NCBI GenBank assembly: GCA_009731375.1
Contig: BJOX01000288.1
Location: forward strand, 125,846 to 155,619
DNA from: Paulinella micropora
Lineage: Eukaryota > Cercozoa > Imbricatea > Euglyphida
Direction of reading: 5' to 3'
Length of the DNA: 29,774 nucleotides
The position numbers and the translations under genes are program-made. This document shows positions 15,315 through 29,774 of the stretch, piece by piece (the first letter of the stretch is position 1; each line of letters begins with the position of its first letter). Below the pieces are notes generated by a model. That model saw only the letters and a program-made list of their open reading frames with translations. It was not told where the DNA came from and made no database searches.

Positions 15315-15941
15315 ATGTTTTACCGTCGTAAGTTGTATTTTGTGGGTGGTAGGCGGTTTCTAACAAAAGCATCTATCAAATCCTACATAAGAAGAATGAT
15401 AAACAAATATAACGATGGTGAAGTGCTGAACCCAGAAGATGGCAATTTCGTGCGAGACCTAATAACCCATCACCCTTGTCTAAAAAATGGCATCATTGAT
15501 GTTGAAAGTAATTTGACCACGGGGAGAAAACACTTTCGTGTAGATGGTAAGCCGTTTTCGTGGAATTGCTGTGTTGACCTCATAGGCCTTAGCAAATTTA
15601 AAAAAATGGCGAGAGTGATAAAAGAAGCGAGCAGAAATACAATAAGACCGCAAATACAAGAATATCTTGACATCGTGGCTATTGATGTATTCGTTGAACC
15701 ACGATACATATGCGAAATAAGTGGCGATATATATGAGCGGGTTGATGTCCACGTAGACCACCACTTTGACATCATACAATTCAAAGACATCCTTCAACAA
15801 TATCTTGAAGTAAATAGAGAATTAGAAGTTGAAGATAACCTATTGAAAGAACCGCATTTTACCAAATTTAGCGACTTCCACAAACAGAAAGCAATACTGA
15901 GAATAATAAAAAAAGAAATCAATATAAGAGGTAAAATGTAA
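15315..15941 (+). CDS. DUF3223 (DCL-like) protein with HNH-like C-terminal region (208 aa)
   Basis: I prefer the ATG at 15315 over one at 15297, since TATATATAATA lies just before it and residues 1-6 of the longer form are AT-repeat encoded. Residues about 45-95 (NFVRDLITHHPCLKNGI, VESNLTTGRKHFRVDGKPFSWNCCVDL) match the L..HP..k.g...i......CF.v....FS...C pattern of DUF3223/DCL domains. The C-terminal part has CEISGDIYERVDVHVDHHFD and later FSDFHKQKAILRIIKKEINI, resembling HNH-type nuclease motifs (DH then H..KA.LR....N). A nuclease role is therefore possible. It is convergent with the next gene, 3 bp between stops. Confidence 0.6.
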   Translation: MFYRRKLYFVGGRRFLTKASIKSYIRRMINKYNDGEVLNPEDGNFVRDLITHHPCLKNGIIDVESNLTTGRKHFRVDGKPFSWNCCVDLIGLSKFKKMARVIKEASRNTIRPQIQEYLDIVAIDVFVEPRYICEISGDIYERVDVHVDHHFDIIQFKDILQQYLEVNRELEVEDNLLKEPHFTKFSDFHKQKAILRIIKKEINIRGKM

Positions 15942-15944
15942 CTC

Positions 15945-16216
15945 TTACGGTAAATACTTTTTCAATTCGTCTTTATTTTGGACCCAAGGCTGACGAACTA
16001 ACCATTCAATGTATGGCTTGTCAATCTTTGCGATGTCTTCTATTTTTTTTCCTTTGTATTTCCCAAAATGAAATGTGTCTTTGGGTTGAGCATTTCTCAT
16101 TTCTTCAATCGCTTTTATTTCGTCGTGGATTACCTTTTGGACATCTTCCAATGAGAAGGATTTTTTTTCGCCTTCAATGGAAAGTTTTTGGAACTTCTCG
16201 CACAGTCTAGTGAGGG
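15945..16216 (-). CDS. DUF3820/ExoX-C-like protein, 5' end in gap
   Basis: The segment FHFGKYKGKKIEDIAKIDKPYIEWLVRQ is the FGKYKG...d...YI.WL pattern of DUF3820 and of the C-terminal domain of ExoX-type exonucleases. The frame stays open from a possible TTG start near 16151 back to the N-gap at 16217, through a further 22 codons (LTRLCEKFQKLS...). The TTG is therefore not the start; a candidate ATG lies beyond the gap at 16235-16237. The domain is found in phages and large viruses, often without a catalytic exonuclease domain, as here. Confidence 0.6.
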
Positions 16217-16226
16217 NNNNNNNNNN
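16217..16226. other. Assembly gap (10 N)
   Basis: Ten Ns within the 5' end of the DUF3820-like gene. Confidence 0.99.
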
Positions 16227-16291
16227 AGGGCGGACATAGTAGGGGGGTGTATATAGTAGGAAGTATAAAAATAAAAAATTAATAATATAGA

Positions 16292-16948
16292 ATGAGTGAA
16301 TGGGTTAAGTTCGTTAAGGCTTACTCCGTCAAACATAACATAAGCTACAAGGAGGCATTGAAAAAAGCTGGTAAGGCATACAGAAAGCAGAAGGGAGGCA
16401 ATGCGGATTTGTCAGAGGATGTCTATTTGTCCTCGTCGGATAGAAAAGGTGTGGATGGTTGGAAACCAGTTGCCAGCCAAGAAAAGTCAACGGTGTATGA
16501 AAAAGATGGCAAAGCTATTGTAGCATTTAGAGGTTCAGTAGATAAGCGGGACCTGTTAACCGATGTCGCATTGGTAAAGGGGGTTTTGAAAAGAACTCCA
16601 AGATATAAAGAAGAGCAGAAGCTGGTTAATGAAGTGATAAAGAAATATGGTAAGGATAATGTAGAGCTGACGGGTCATAGCCTTGGAGGAACGATTGCGA
16701 AAGACCTGAGCCGACAAACAGGTGTGAGGGCGACCACATACAATAAAGGCAGTAGCACGAAGGACCTAATTGAAGGAGTAATGGATAGAGTAGCTGTGAA
16801 AGTAAATCCAAAAGGTAAGCGGGCGAAGACTGCGAGGCTAACAACGAACTACCGAACCGCATTTGACCCCGTATCATTGTTAGGTTCTACGGCGGTTAAT
16901 ACGAGTAGAAGCTTCAAAGGTAAAGGAGCCAAAAAAATATATCTATGA
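16292..16948 (+). CDS. Class 3 lipase-like protein (218 aa), catalytic His not in frame
   Basis: The alpha/beta-hydrolase core is clear: AIVAFRGSVDKRDLLTDV supplies the first strand and oxyanion region, VELTGHSLGGTIAKDLS holds the nucleophile S130, and TAFDPVSLLGS gives a candidate acid D192. No His follows D192 before the stop. The N-terminal segment (WVKFVKAYSVKHNISYKEALKKA) is a basic helix shared by many virion proteins of large DNA viruses, and it is followed by Gly-Gly at 35-36, a possible maturation site. Capsid-borne lipases may open host membranes at entry. The frame ends after an A7 run (16930-16936). In the next frame the following codons read YDFHNSFDN, with a His in a plausible position, so a frameshift is possible. 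Confidence 0.75.
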   Translation: MSEWVKFVKAYSVKHNISYKEALKKAGKAYRKQKGGNADLSEDVYLSSSDRKGVDGWKPVASQEKSTVYEKDGKAIVAFRGSVDKRDLLTDVALVKGVLKRTPRYKEEQKLVNEVIKKYGKDNVELTGHSLGGTIAKDLSRQTGVRATTYNKGSSTKDLIEGVMDRVAVKVNPKGKRAKTARLTTNYRTAFDPVSLLGSTAVNTSRSFKGKGAKKIYL

Positions 16949-16951
16949 CTT

Positions 16952-19900
16952 TCATAATTCATTTGATAATCCAATATCGTTCAAGCAGGTGGCACGACTT
17001 AAAGCAACATATAACAAATTCATTGACAGTAGGTCTAGATTTATCCACACTGGTGTTGTTCGGCCTTGTGAGCAGTGGATGGTGGATGAGAATGTCGGCT
17101 GGATGTCCGCATATGGTTTCTTGTCTGGTATCGTTTTTTTTCTATCAAATTTCTGCTCAATATCGTCAATCGTAATGAATATATGTTCTTTGGTGTCCCT
17201 AGTAATAGTGTGAATATCACCGTTATGGACAACCTTCGTATTACAACGAAACACAACCTGATGACCTGTTTTAAGTGGTTTATTTTGTAGCATTTTGTTA
17301 TTGCTTTCATTAACATTGTTGTTAGAGTGGTGTAATATTAAAGGTGGGTTTTTGTCAGTCGGTTTAGGGTGTGGCTTAACTTGCTTATTGAGAGCATCTA
17401 ATTCTTCAAGTGTTAGTATATCAGGTAGGCAGTCTTTTGCTTTATGTTGGCTAAGCTCATTACCACCTATTTTGTAATAGTCTTCTACCTTATTTAAGAT
17501 AGATTGTAGAACTAGGTCTTTGGCCTGTCTGTAATTTGTATCAAGATTTATTTTTGTAAATAGCTTGAAAGTTTTTGACTTGTGGAATGGTTCGGATGTT
17601 GGGTCTGGGCAAGGAAGCTGAGCTAAGTGGCCAAACAGAATAATAGATACACCGCCGAATGGTCTGTTGATTTTGGTGTATTTTCTGAGCATATGGTCCA
17701 GACTTTCTAAATTCTTGGAGGTAAGCATAGAAACTTCATCAATCGTTATTCTGTGATTAATGGCTTCTTCGCCAACTGGTATCGGTAGCGGAAGTCTATG
17801 ACATAGCATTGTTAGTATTTTTTGGAGTGTATATTCAGAATTAATAACTTGGCGAGCATTGTGTGTCATAGCGGTTGATAAAGTCTTTTTGTCTTTGAAA
17901 TGGGTGTTAGTGTATTTTGATGGCTGACCAGTTAGGTATTTAATCATTTCAGATTTACCCGTTCCAGCTTTGCCGTGAATGAGCAATAATTCTTGTTCGG
18001 GTAAAGGTTTATATTCGTCTTTGGTGCTATAATCTGGAAGCTCTGTATCTTCAAAGGCGGAGAACTCTGGATATTGTTTATGTGGTGTTTCCAAGAATTT
18101 TTGTAATGGTAGTGTGTCTTTGAAACCGCTATGTCGCTGGTATGTTATCCGTGGTTCGCCATTTATGTAGGAAACGAAGCAAGTCATATTCAATTGCGGT
18201 GCGATGAACTCATCCTGTTCTTTAACCTCGGGGCGAAATTCTTTTCCTGTCGTCATATATTCGCCTTCGTATGCGATACTGTCTGTATTAGAATATAGTA
18301 AAGTCCGCCCAGTATTTACAAGCTTTAACATTTGGTTATGAAGAACTATCTTTTGGTATGCTAGCANNNNNNNNNNTTATCTGTTTGGTTTGTATCTTGG
18401 TATGTGTATATCATTCGCTCTGGTAGTAGGTCGTTGCCCATTTCAGCATACTTACCTTTATCGTATTTAACTCGTTTCAGGAACAATAACCTATATCCTT
18501 TTTCTTTCATCATAAAATGTATTCGCTCGTTGTATGTTTTTGAAATGGTAGATACTTGCTGAGTTCGGTGTATGTTCTTGTTCAAAGAGCCTACCAGTAA
18601 GTTGGTTGCTTTGGCTAAGGTGTCGTGTTCATAGCCAGGCTTATCAAAGTAGTAATCTTGTATATTTGTTATGTGTTCTGTGAAGGTTTTGAAGGGGTTG
18701 AAATGGTCGTCTGCTACATATAACCTCTTAATAAATATCTTAACTCCTTGGTCAAACATATACAATAATGCGGGTATGGGTTGGAATTGGGTTCCTTTTG
18801 TGGTGTAGCCGTTAAAGAAGGTTGGCACTGTAAGGTGCTTTTGGTCGTAATCAAAAACAGCATACCCGTGTAGAGGCTTTATCTTATTGTAGTATTCTTG
18901 GGTGAGGTCTTGATTGATGTTAAGTATGTTGCGAGGAGCTGTTGGGTATTCATTGAAGTAAGAAGACATTTCACCCATATTACCTAACGAAGCATTTGTA
19001 TAGGCTTTTACCATATCAATCTGGTGTATCTTATTGGGGCTTTTGGTGTGATGATTAAAGATATGATGAAAGGGTATTTGACCAGATTTTATGTGTCGTA
19101 ATATATTGGGTTCAGTGATTTGTGTGCGGTGTTTGGGTTTGTGTTTGTTAATAAGACATTCTATGAATACCTGTTTGAAGTATGAAGGCAATGACCAAGC
19201 GGTGGTATCCTTAGGAACGAATGATGCGTGTTTGAAACGGTCTAAGCATTTATAGTTTAGTTTATTTTCTTTATCTACTATTCCAATAATGTTTCCAGAA
19301 TGGTCCATCATTGAATAACACTCCTTATGTTGTAGGTCAAGTTTAGTTTGTATATTGTTGAGTTCTTCCTGTGATATCCATTTGTTCTCGTATTGGTTCG
19401 TAGATAGTTTCACATTGCTGGCTTCGTGGTTAGTAGCATATTGGGGTCGTGGCTCTGGTATGTTTTCGTTAATATCGTATAATAGTTCAATTGACTTAAT
19501 GTGTTGGATACAAACATCTTTTTGTTTTCCTTTTATTAATGTGGCGTGATAATCATTACATCTGATTATTATCTGTTTTGGGTATTCCTTAGTAGATGCT
19601 CGCCACAGTATATTCATACCATCAAATACATAAATCCTACATCGGATAAAGTCTTCCATTTCTGTTAGGTCCTTTTCTGTCGCATATTTGATATCCCTAA
19701 AGCGGTCTATTATAATATTGTCTCGTTTTCGTTTTCTATTGTTTGGGTTTGGAAAGTCTTTCATAATACATTCTAGCACACAGTTTATTTCACCCTGTGC
19801 CATTGGTATGACAGCATTATTTTGCGGATGAACTTGGTCAATTGTAATAACTTTAAGGTCTTTGTCTTCTCTTTGTTCGTAAAACCTTGCTTGCCGTTCT

Positions 19901-20235
19901 ACAAAGTTTCTAACCGCATTGATTGACCGCTTTAATTCGTTAGCTCTGTATATTCCTCTGACTGGTCCGTGATATCCTTCATAATCCAGATGGACTAAAT
20001 AACTTGTATTTGGGTTTAGCTCTTGGAGGCGAGCTTCCCACCCCTGGGCATATTGTATAACGAGTGAATTATTTCTGCCGACTAGTTCGGGGTGGCCACC
20101 TGTTAGTCTGTTTATAAGTCGCAGTGCGGTTGGAGTTGTAATGAGATACCATCTTCTTTTGCCTCTTTGTCTGATGTAGTCTCCTCGTCGCTCAATATGG
20201 TAGAGCGGAAATAGTTCTGGTTGGTATTGGTCCAT
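16952..20235 (-). CDS. DNA polymerase B fused to SF1 (Pif1/RecD-like) helicase, split by a 10-N gap
   Basis: Two minus-strand ORFs on either side of the gap read as one protein of about 1,095 residues or more. Upstream (18377-20235) are polymerase motif A (QIDMVKAYTNAS, D407) and motif B (AKATNLLVGSLNK, K542). Downstream, the frame is open from the gap and begins AYQKIVLHNQ, then motif C YSNTDSIAYEG. A helicase follows: IHGKAGTGKSEM (Walker A), ITIDEVSML (Walker B), FGHLAQLP, LDTNYRQ, HCSQGRT and LLYVALSRA (motif VI). The polymerase would copy the genome and the helicase unwind it. No clear 3'-5' exonuclease block is visible in the 400 N-terminal residues, which instead hold a Cys/His pair (INCVLECI, NDYHATLI). 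TATCTATATACA precedes the ATG. Confidence 0.8.
18367..18376. other. Assembly gap (10 N) inside the polymerase-helicase gene
   Basis: Ten Ns between polymerase motifs B and C. The nominal stop beside it arises only from the placeholder length. Confidence 0.99.
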
Positions 20236-20343
20236 TGTATATAGATAGGCAGGATAAATTTTTTGAAAAATAATTAATTGTATTACTGATATTATATAGA
20301 TATGTTATATTTAGATGTAAAATATTTTACCGATAAAAAAAAT
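20236..20343. promoter_or_regulatory. AT-rich promoter region of the polymerase-helicase gene
   Basis: This spacer has TATCTATATACA (minus strand) next to the polymerase ATG and further AT-rich sequence up to the stop of the small upstream gene. No open frame is seen. Confidence 0.4.
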
Positions 20344-20349
20344 TGTTGA

Positions 20350-20544
20350 TTAATTTGACTTACTCAGTCGCTCTTCTAACTCCTGTATCTTCTTTTTGTA
20401 TTCTTCTATATCAAGCTTGGTCTGTTGGGCTTTCGCCTTTCGTTCTTCGCTTAGGCGGTCTTTATTGCGGTAATAGTATGCGAGAGCTTTCTCATTATTC
20501 CTTTTTCTCCTTGCATCTCCTTCATATATCTTTGGTCGCGGCAT
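20350..20544 (-). CDS. Small basic coiled-coil protein (64 aa)
   Basis: It begins MPRPKIYEGDARRKRNNEKA and continues with an unbroken predicted helix (YYYRNKDRLSEERKAKA, then a heptad-like IEEYKKKIQELEERL). The basic N-terminal half followed by a coiled coil resembles a minimal bZIP-like layout, but the basic part has no recognisable DNA-contact signature, so I leave the function open. CATATATATAAG lies directly before the ATG on the minus strand. Confidence 0.55.
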   Translation of the reverse strand: MPRPKIYEGDARRKRNNEKALAYYYRNKDRLSEERKAKAQQTKLDIEEYKKKIQELEERLSKSN

Positions 20545-20587
20545 CTTATATATATGTAATATTATTTTTATAAATGTAAATAATTAT

Positions 20588-21223
20588 TTAATTTGGTGCT
20601 TTTGAAATATGATACTGTGTTTGAAAATGCTTTTGTAAATGTGATTGAGAAACACAAGCAAGCTCACATACTTCGCAGAAATATTTCTTTGATTCTTTTA
20701 TCTGTTTGTTCTTTTCATTTTTTTTCTGAGTTAACAACTTTTTGTTTACTGAGTAATATCCGTTTTGTCTTTCGCGAATTTTCTTTTTGTTGACATCATA
20801 ATATTGCGGTTGGTATGTCTCGTGGTATTTTTTCTGATATTTAATAACTCTTTCAACAGTGGTTGAGTTATACTTTCTATCATCATCTATTGGAATAATA
20901 CATTTTACATTTTCAATAGGAGTTGATTTAAATCCTATAACATTATTAGAATTTAATGTAGGTTTTAATTTGTTCACAAAATCTTGCTCAATAATGTATC
21001 GTTCCATTTTGTCATAGATAGTCTGTGTATGTATAACTTCATATTTGAATTTTTCAACACCCTTATTTCTCATATGGCTATAAAGCTTTCCATTAGTTCC
21101 AATCTTACAATTATGTTTATGACAATTCCACCTTAGTGATATGTTTTGTGTGCTTCCTATGTAAAATTCGTTGTCATCTTTATCTGTGTTATTAAAGATT
21201 TTGTAGATAGTAATGCTTGTCAT
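20588..21223 (-). CDS. GIY-YIG nuclease with C-terminal C2H2 zinc finger (211 aa)
   Basis: ITIYKIFNNTD and NEFYIGSTQNISLRWNCHKHNC form the GIY-YIG core with the catalytic Arg. MERYIIEQDFVNKLKPTLNSNN gives the Glu and Asn of the active site. The middle is a K/Y-rich helical linker (QKKYHETYQPQYYDVNKKK). The C-terminus, CEVCELACVSQSHLQKHFQTQYH, is a C2H2 finger that would provide DNA binding. The protein appears complete, unlike the broken GIY-YIG gene at 1438. It is the last viral gene before the host side. Such enzymes usually act as mobile homing endonucleases. Confidence 0.85.
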   Translation of the reverse strand: MTSITIYKIFNNTDKDDNEFYIGSTQNISLRWNCHKHNCKIGTNGKLYSHMRNKGVEKFKYEVIHTQTIYDKMERYIIEQDFVNKLKPTLNSNNVIGFKSTPIENVKCIIPIDDDRKYNSTTVERVIKYQKKYHETYQPQYYDVNKKKIRERQNGYYSVNKKLLTQKKNEKNKQIKESKKYFCEVCELACVSQSHLQKHFQTQYHISKAPN

Positions 21224-21574
21224 CTTTTATATATGTAATACTATTTTATAAATGAAAATTCCCAGAGAACATAATTGAAACCAAACGACACAAAAAGAAA
21301 AAGGTAATGTTTGATTTGTAGAAATTGCGGATGATTTTGCCATTTTTTTTTAGCCAAACACTCTGCGGTAGGGCGGTGGGGCGGTCCCATTTTACCGCAT
21401 TACAGCAAAAAATAAAATGTCTGAAAGTCTGACCACATATGTAAAAACGGGGGGATAATGTTGTTTTGGTTATTATATGAACGAATATGTCAAAAATAGC
21501 CTGCGATAGGGAAATTCAAAATGGGAAGGGGGGGTGGGGCCATAGAAACACCCCCCCTTTCCTTCCCGTTTTTT
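21224..21574. other. Non-coding right end of the viral element, probable boundary region
   Basis: About 350 bp without a credible gene. It contains CATATATAAAAG at the GIY-YIG start, GCGGTA (21365-21370) and TACCGC (21393-21398) around repeated GGGCGGT units, and a strong G/C inverted repeat (21523-21536 with 21549-21567). Composition changes to simple repeats at 21575. The viral terminal repeat is probably here, but the left end is not available for comparison. Confidence 0.45.
21523..21567. repeat. GC-rich inverted repeat at the virus/host junction
   Basis: GGGAAGGGGGGGTG (21523-21536) faces CACCCCCCCTTTCCTTCCC (21549-21567), whose reverse complement is the same sequence with three or more bases inserted. 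The loop is about 12 nt. Confidence 0.65.
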
Positions 21575-21757
<183 letters not shown>

Positions 21758-22130
21758 TAGAGTTGCTATTAGGGTCCAGCCGCTGCAAGCACGTTTGTCA
21801 TCAAATCCTTCTGTTTGTGAGGGGTATTGAACACACCGGCCCGAATTAGGCCTGATGTGCTTTCCTAGCTTTTTCTGCCGTTTCTCTTACAGATTGATTG
21901 GTTGAAACTTATTATATAAGATCTAACATAAACTAGTAACATCATGTGTACAGATATGGTTGATAGGACACCAGAACACGACTTTAGAAGTGATCACATG
22001 ACATACAGTGGCGAGCATAGTACTAGCATCAAATCAGAAAAAAACCCCTTTTTAAAAGCAAAAAATAGATAAATATAATACAGCAGATTATCAAGTGGAA
22101 AAGTGAAGAAGTAAGTGATACTGTTTGTAA
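21758..22130. other. Unique host-like sequence, no gene seen
   Basis: About 370 bp of non-repetitive sequence between two repeat tracts. A polypyrimidine plus CAG (TTTCTCTTACAG, around 21890) resembles a 3' splice site, but no coding exon with recognisable protein follows. Confidence 0.4.
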
Positions 22131-22248
22131 ATGTTGTTATTGTTGTTATTGTTGTTATTGTTGTCATTGTTATTGTTCAATTTAATACTAATAATAATAA
22201 ATTTAAACAACTGATTAAAGCAAGATTGTTATTGTTATTTGTTCTTAT

Positions 22249-22291
<43 letters not shown>

Positions 22292-22442
22292 CGTCGTCGT
22301 CGTCGTTGTTGTTGCTGTTGTTGTTGTTGTTGTTGTGTTGTTGTTGTTGTATTGAATAATAATTTGTTGTTCAATTTAATAATAATAAAATTTAAACAAA
22401 GTACTTAAAATGCAAGATGGTGTGGTGCTGCGTTGTTGTTGC

Positions 22443-22508
<66 letters not shown>

Positions 22509-22600
22509 ATTGAATAATAATTTGTTGTTCAATTTAATAATAAAAAAATTTAAACAAAGTACTTAAAATGCAAGATGGTGTGGTGCTGCGTTGTTGTTGC

Positions 22601-22670
<70 letters not shown>

Positions 22671-22773
22671 CATGTTGTTGTATTGAATAATAATTTGTTG
22701 TTCAATTTAATAATAAAAAAATTTAAACAAAGTACTTAAAATGCAAGATGGTGTGGTGCTGCGTTGTTGTTGC

Positions 22774-22843
<70 letters not shown>

Positions 22844-22882
22844 CAATTTAATAATAATAAAACCTTAAACAAAGTATTTAAA
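22131..22882. repeat. GTT-rich minisatellite with about 160-bp units
   Basis: Blocks of (GTT)n alternate with a conserved spacer (TTGAATAATAATTTGTTG, then AATTTAAACAAAGTA and TTAAAATGCAAGATGG). The ATGCAAGATGG anchor occurs at 22410, 22568, 22741 and 22883; spacings of 158, 173 and 142 bp reflect different GTT counts. An earlier, diverged unit starts near 22175. Confidence 0.9.
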
Positions 22883-22957
22883 ATGCAAGATGGTGTATGC
22901 TACGGCCTTCAATTTCCACTTTATCCCAGGCCGACGGGACGCCAGAGCCTGCCAAGT
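22883..22957 (+). other. GC-rich unique island, possible exon
   Basis: After the last minisatellite anchor, about 75 bp of GC-rich unique sequence follows (GCTACGGCCTTC through GCCAGAGCCTGCC) and ends at AAGTATGT, which could be a 5' splice site. Two frames are open. It might be an upstream exon of the metallophosphoesterase gene, but the reading-frame phase does not match the next recognised exon. Confidence 0.25.
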
Positions 22958-22958
22958 A

Positions 22959-22989
<31 letters not shown>

Positions 22990-23339
22990 GATGATGTTGT
23001 TGTTATGGTTGTTATGGTTGTTATGGTTGTTATGGTTGTTATGGTTGTTATGTTGTAATTGTTGTTATTGTTGTTATTGTTGTTATTGTTGTTATTCTTG
23101 TAATTGCTATCACTCATCGTTGTTCTTGTTCTTATTGTTATTACTGTTGTTATTGTTGCTTGTTCTTATTGTTGTTGTTCTCATTGTTGTTGTTGTTACT
23201 GTTGTTATTGTTGCTATTCTTTTTTGATTTAAACCCAAGGGTTAAAGCTCCTGGACTGAAAATAATGTTGTTAGTAGGTATGTTTGAAGTCTCTCGAAAG
23301 TTCTGGGGCTGGGTTCACAGCGAGTCACAACCTCAATAT
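22958..23339. repeat. GTT/GTTATG/ATT repeats followed by about 110 bp of unique sequence
   Basis: GTTGTTATG-type repeats run to about 23225. A unique stretch (23226-23337) without a recognisable gene follows. Confidence 0.75.
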
Positions 23340-24406
<1,067 letters not shown>

Positions 24407-24408
24407 AG

Positions 24409-29456
<5,048 letters not shown>

Positions 29457-29727
29457 TTGGTTGGCTGGTTGGTGGATTGGTTGGTTGTCATGATTGATTT
29501 ATTTGATTGCTTGATTGCTTAATTGCTTAATTGCTTGATTGATTGATTAATTAGTTTAACTACCTGAGCTATCCCTCTCTCGACAAATCATGGCAGCCTT
29601 TAAAAAATTGTAGTTGGAAGGACTGGGGATTACGGGACCTCAAGTGTCCTTGCTCACCCCGTTGCTAGGAGCGATGATCGTCCGTACAGAGCTTGGGTTT
29701 GGTGCTGGGAGTCAGGTTCGGTGTTGA
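29457..29727. other. 3' flank of the host gene, no further gene seen
   Basis: It starts with TTGG/GATT-type simple repeats (to about 29555), then about 170 bp of unique sequence without an open frame of note. I see no clear polyadenylation signal. Confidence 0.5.
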
Positions 29728-29739
29728 GAGCAGGGGGGT

Positions 29740-29774
<35 letters not shown>
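29728..29774. repeat. Poly-G tract at scaffold end, probable artefact
   Basis: The scaffold ends in an almost unbroken run of about 45 Gs. This is typical of dark-cycle poly-G reads in two-colour sequencing rather than of genomic sequence. Confidence 0.8.

Noticed and set aside
15945-16151. A 68-residue protein starting at TTG
   Set aside because: The frame is open upstream to the N-gap, so the start is further upstream.
16989-17213. Plus-strand ORF overlapping the helicase 3' end
   Set aside because: It is mostly the antisense of conserved helicase motifs; only its upstream extension is discussed, as a possible lipase frameshift.
22131-22882. CRISPR-like array of repeats and spacers
   Set aside because: The intervals are simple GTT repeats of variable length, not unique spacers, and the flanking gene is eukaryotic.

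Overview
The window is one scaffold made of two unlike parts. Positions 1 to about 21,240 carry an AT-rich, densely packed DNA virus of the polinton-like virus (PLV)/virophage-like group. Positions from about 21,760 to the end look like a nuclear genome of a microbial eukaryote: a multi-exon metallophosphoesterase gene with GT-AG introns filled with tetranucleotide repeats and a polyglutamine last exon. I cannot name the host; an alga or other protist is the best guess. No N-gap separates the two parts, so the virus is probably integrated, or was sequenced as an integrated element. Its left end lies outside the window.

Virus layout. At the left edge is the start of an rve-family integrase on the minus strand, followed by small genes (an F-box/zinc protein, a DUF5754-like protein, an acidic protein) and a GIY-YIG nuclease. 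Next comes a long phage-like fibre protein ending in an S74 intramolecular chaperone, then small membrane, secreted and beta-rich proteins. The morphogenesis block follows on the plus strand: packaging ATPase, small basic protein, adenain-type protease, penton protein, double-jelly-roll major capsid protein and a putative surface protein. Right of it are a zinc protein, a DUF3223-HNH-like protein, an ExoX-C/DUF3820-like protein and a lipase. On the minus strand lies a DNA polymerase B joined to an SF1 helicase, broken only by a 10-N gap. A small coiled-coil protein and a second GIY-YIG nuclease with a C2H2 finger close the virus.

How the genes fit together. The integrase and polymerase-helicase provide integration and replication. 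ATPase, protease, penton and capsid proteins make the virion. The fibre, the 418-residue protein and the lipase are candidates for attachment and entry. Several morphogenesis genes carry short hairpins 1-2 nt before the start codon, one pair with a compensatory base change, and related GC-rich hairpins follow some stop codons.

Assembly caution. Two N-gaps (5934-5943 and 11598-11867) are flanked by repeated, slightly diverged gene ends in an order that fits contig ends from different virus copies placed side by side better than true tandem duplication. Two plus-strand virus genes also show apparent +1 frame breaks in A7 runs.

Host part. A (GATA)n tract, a GTT-rich minisatellite and about 1 kb of TATC/CATC/CTAC repeats precede the metallophosphoesterase gene (24409-29456). 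Its introns contain partial copies of its own exon edges. The scaffold ends in a long poly-G run that is probably an artefact.
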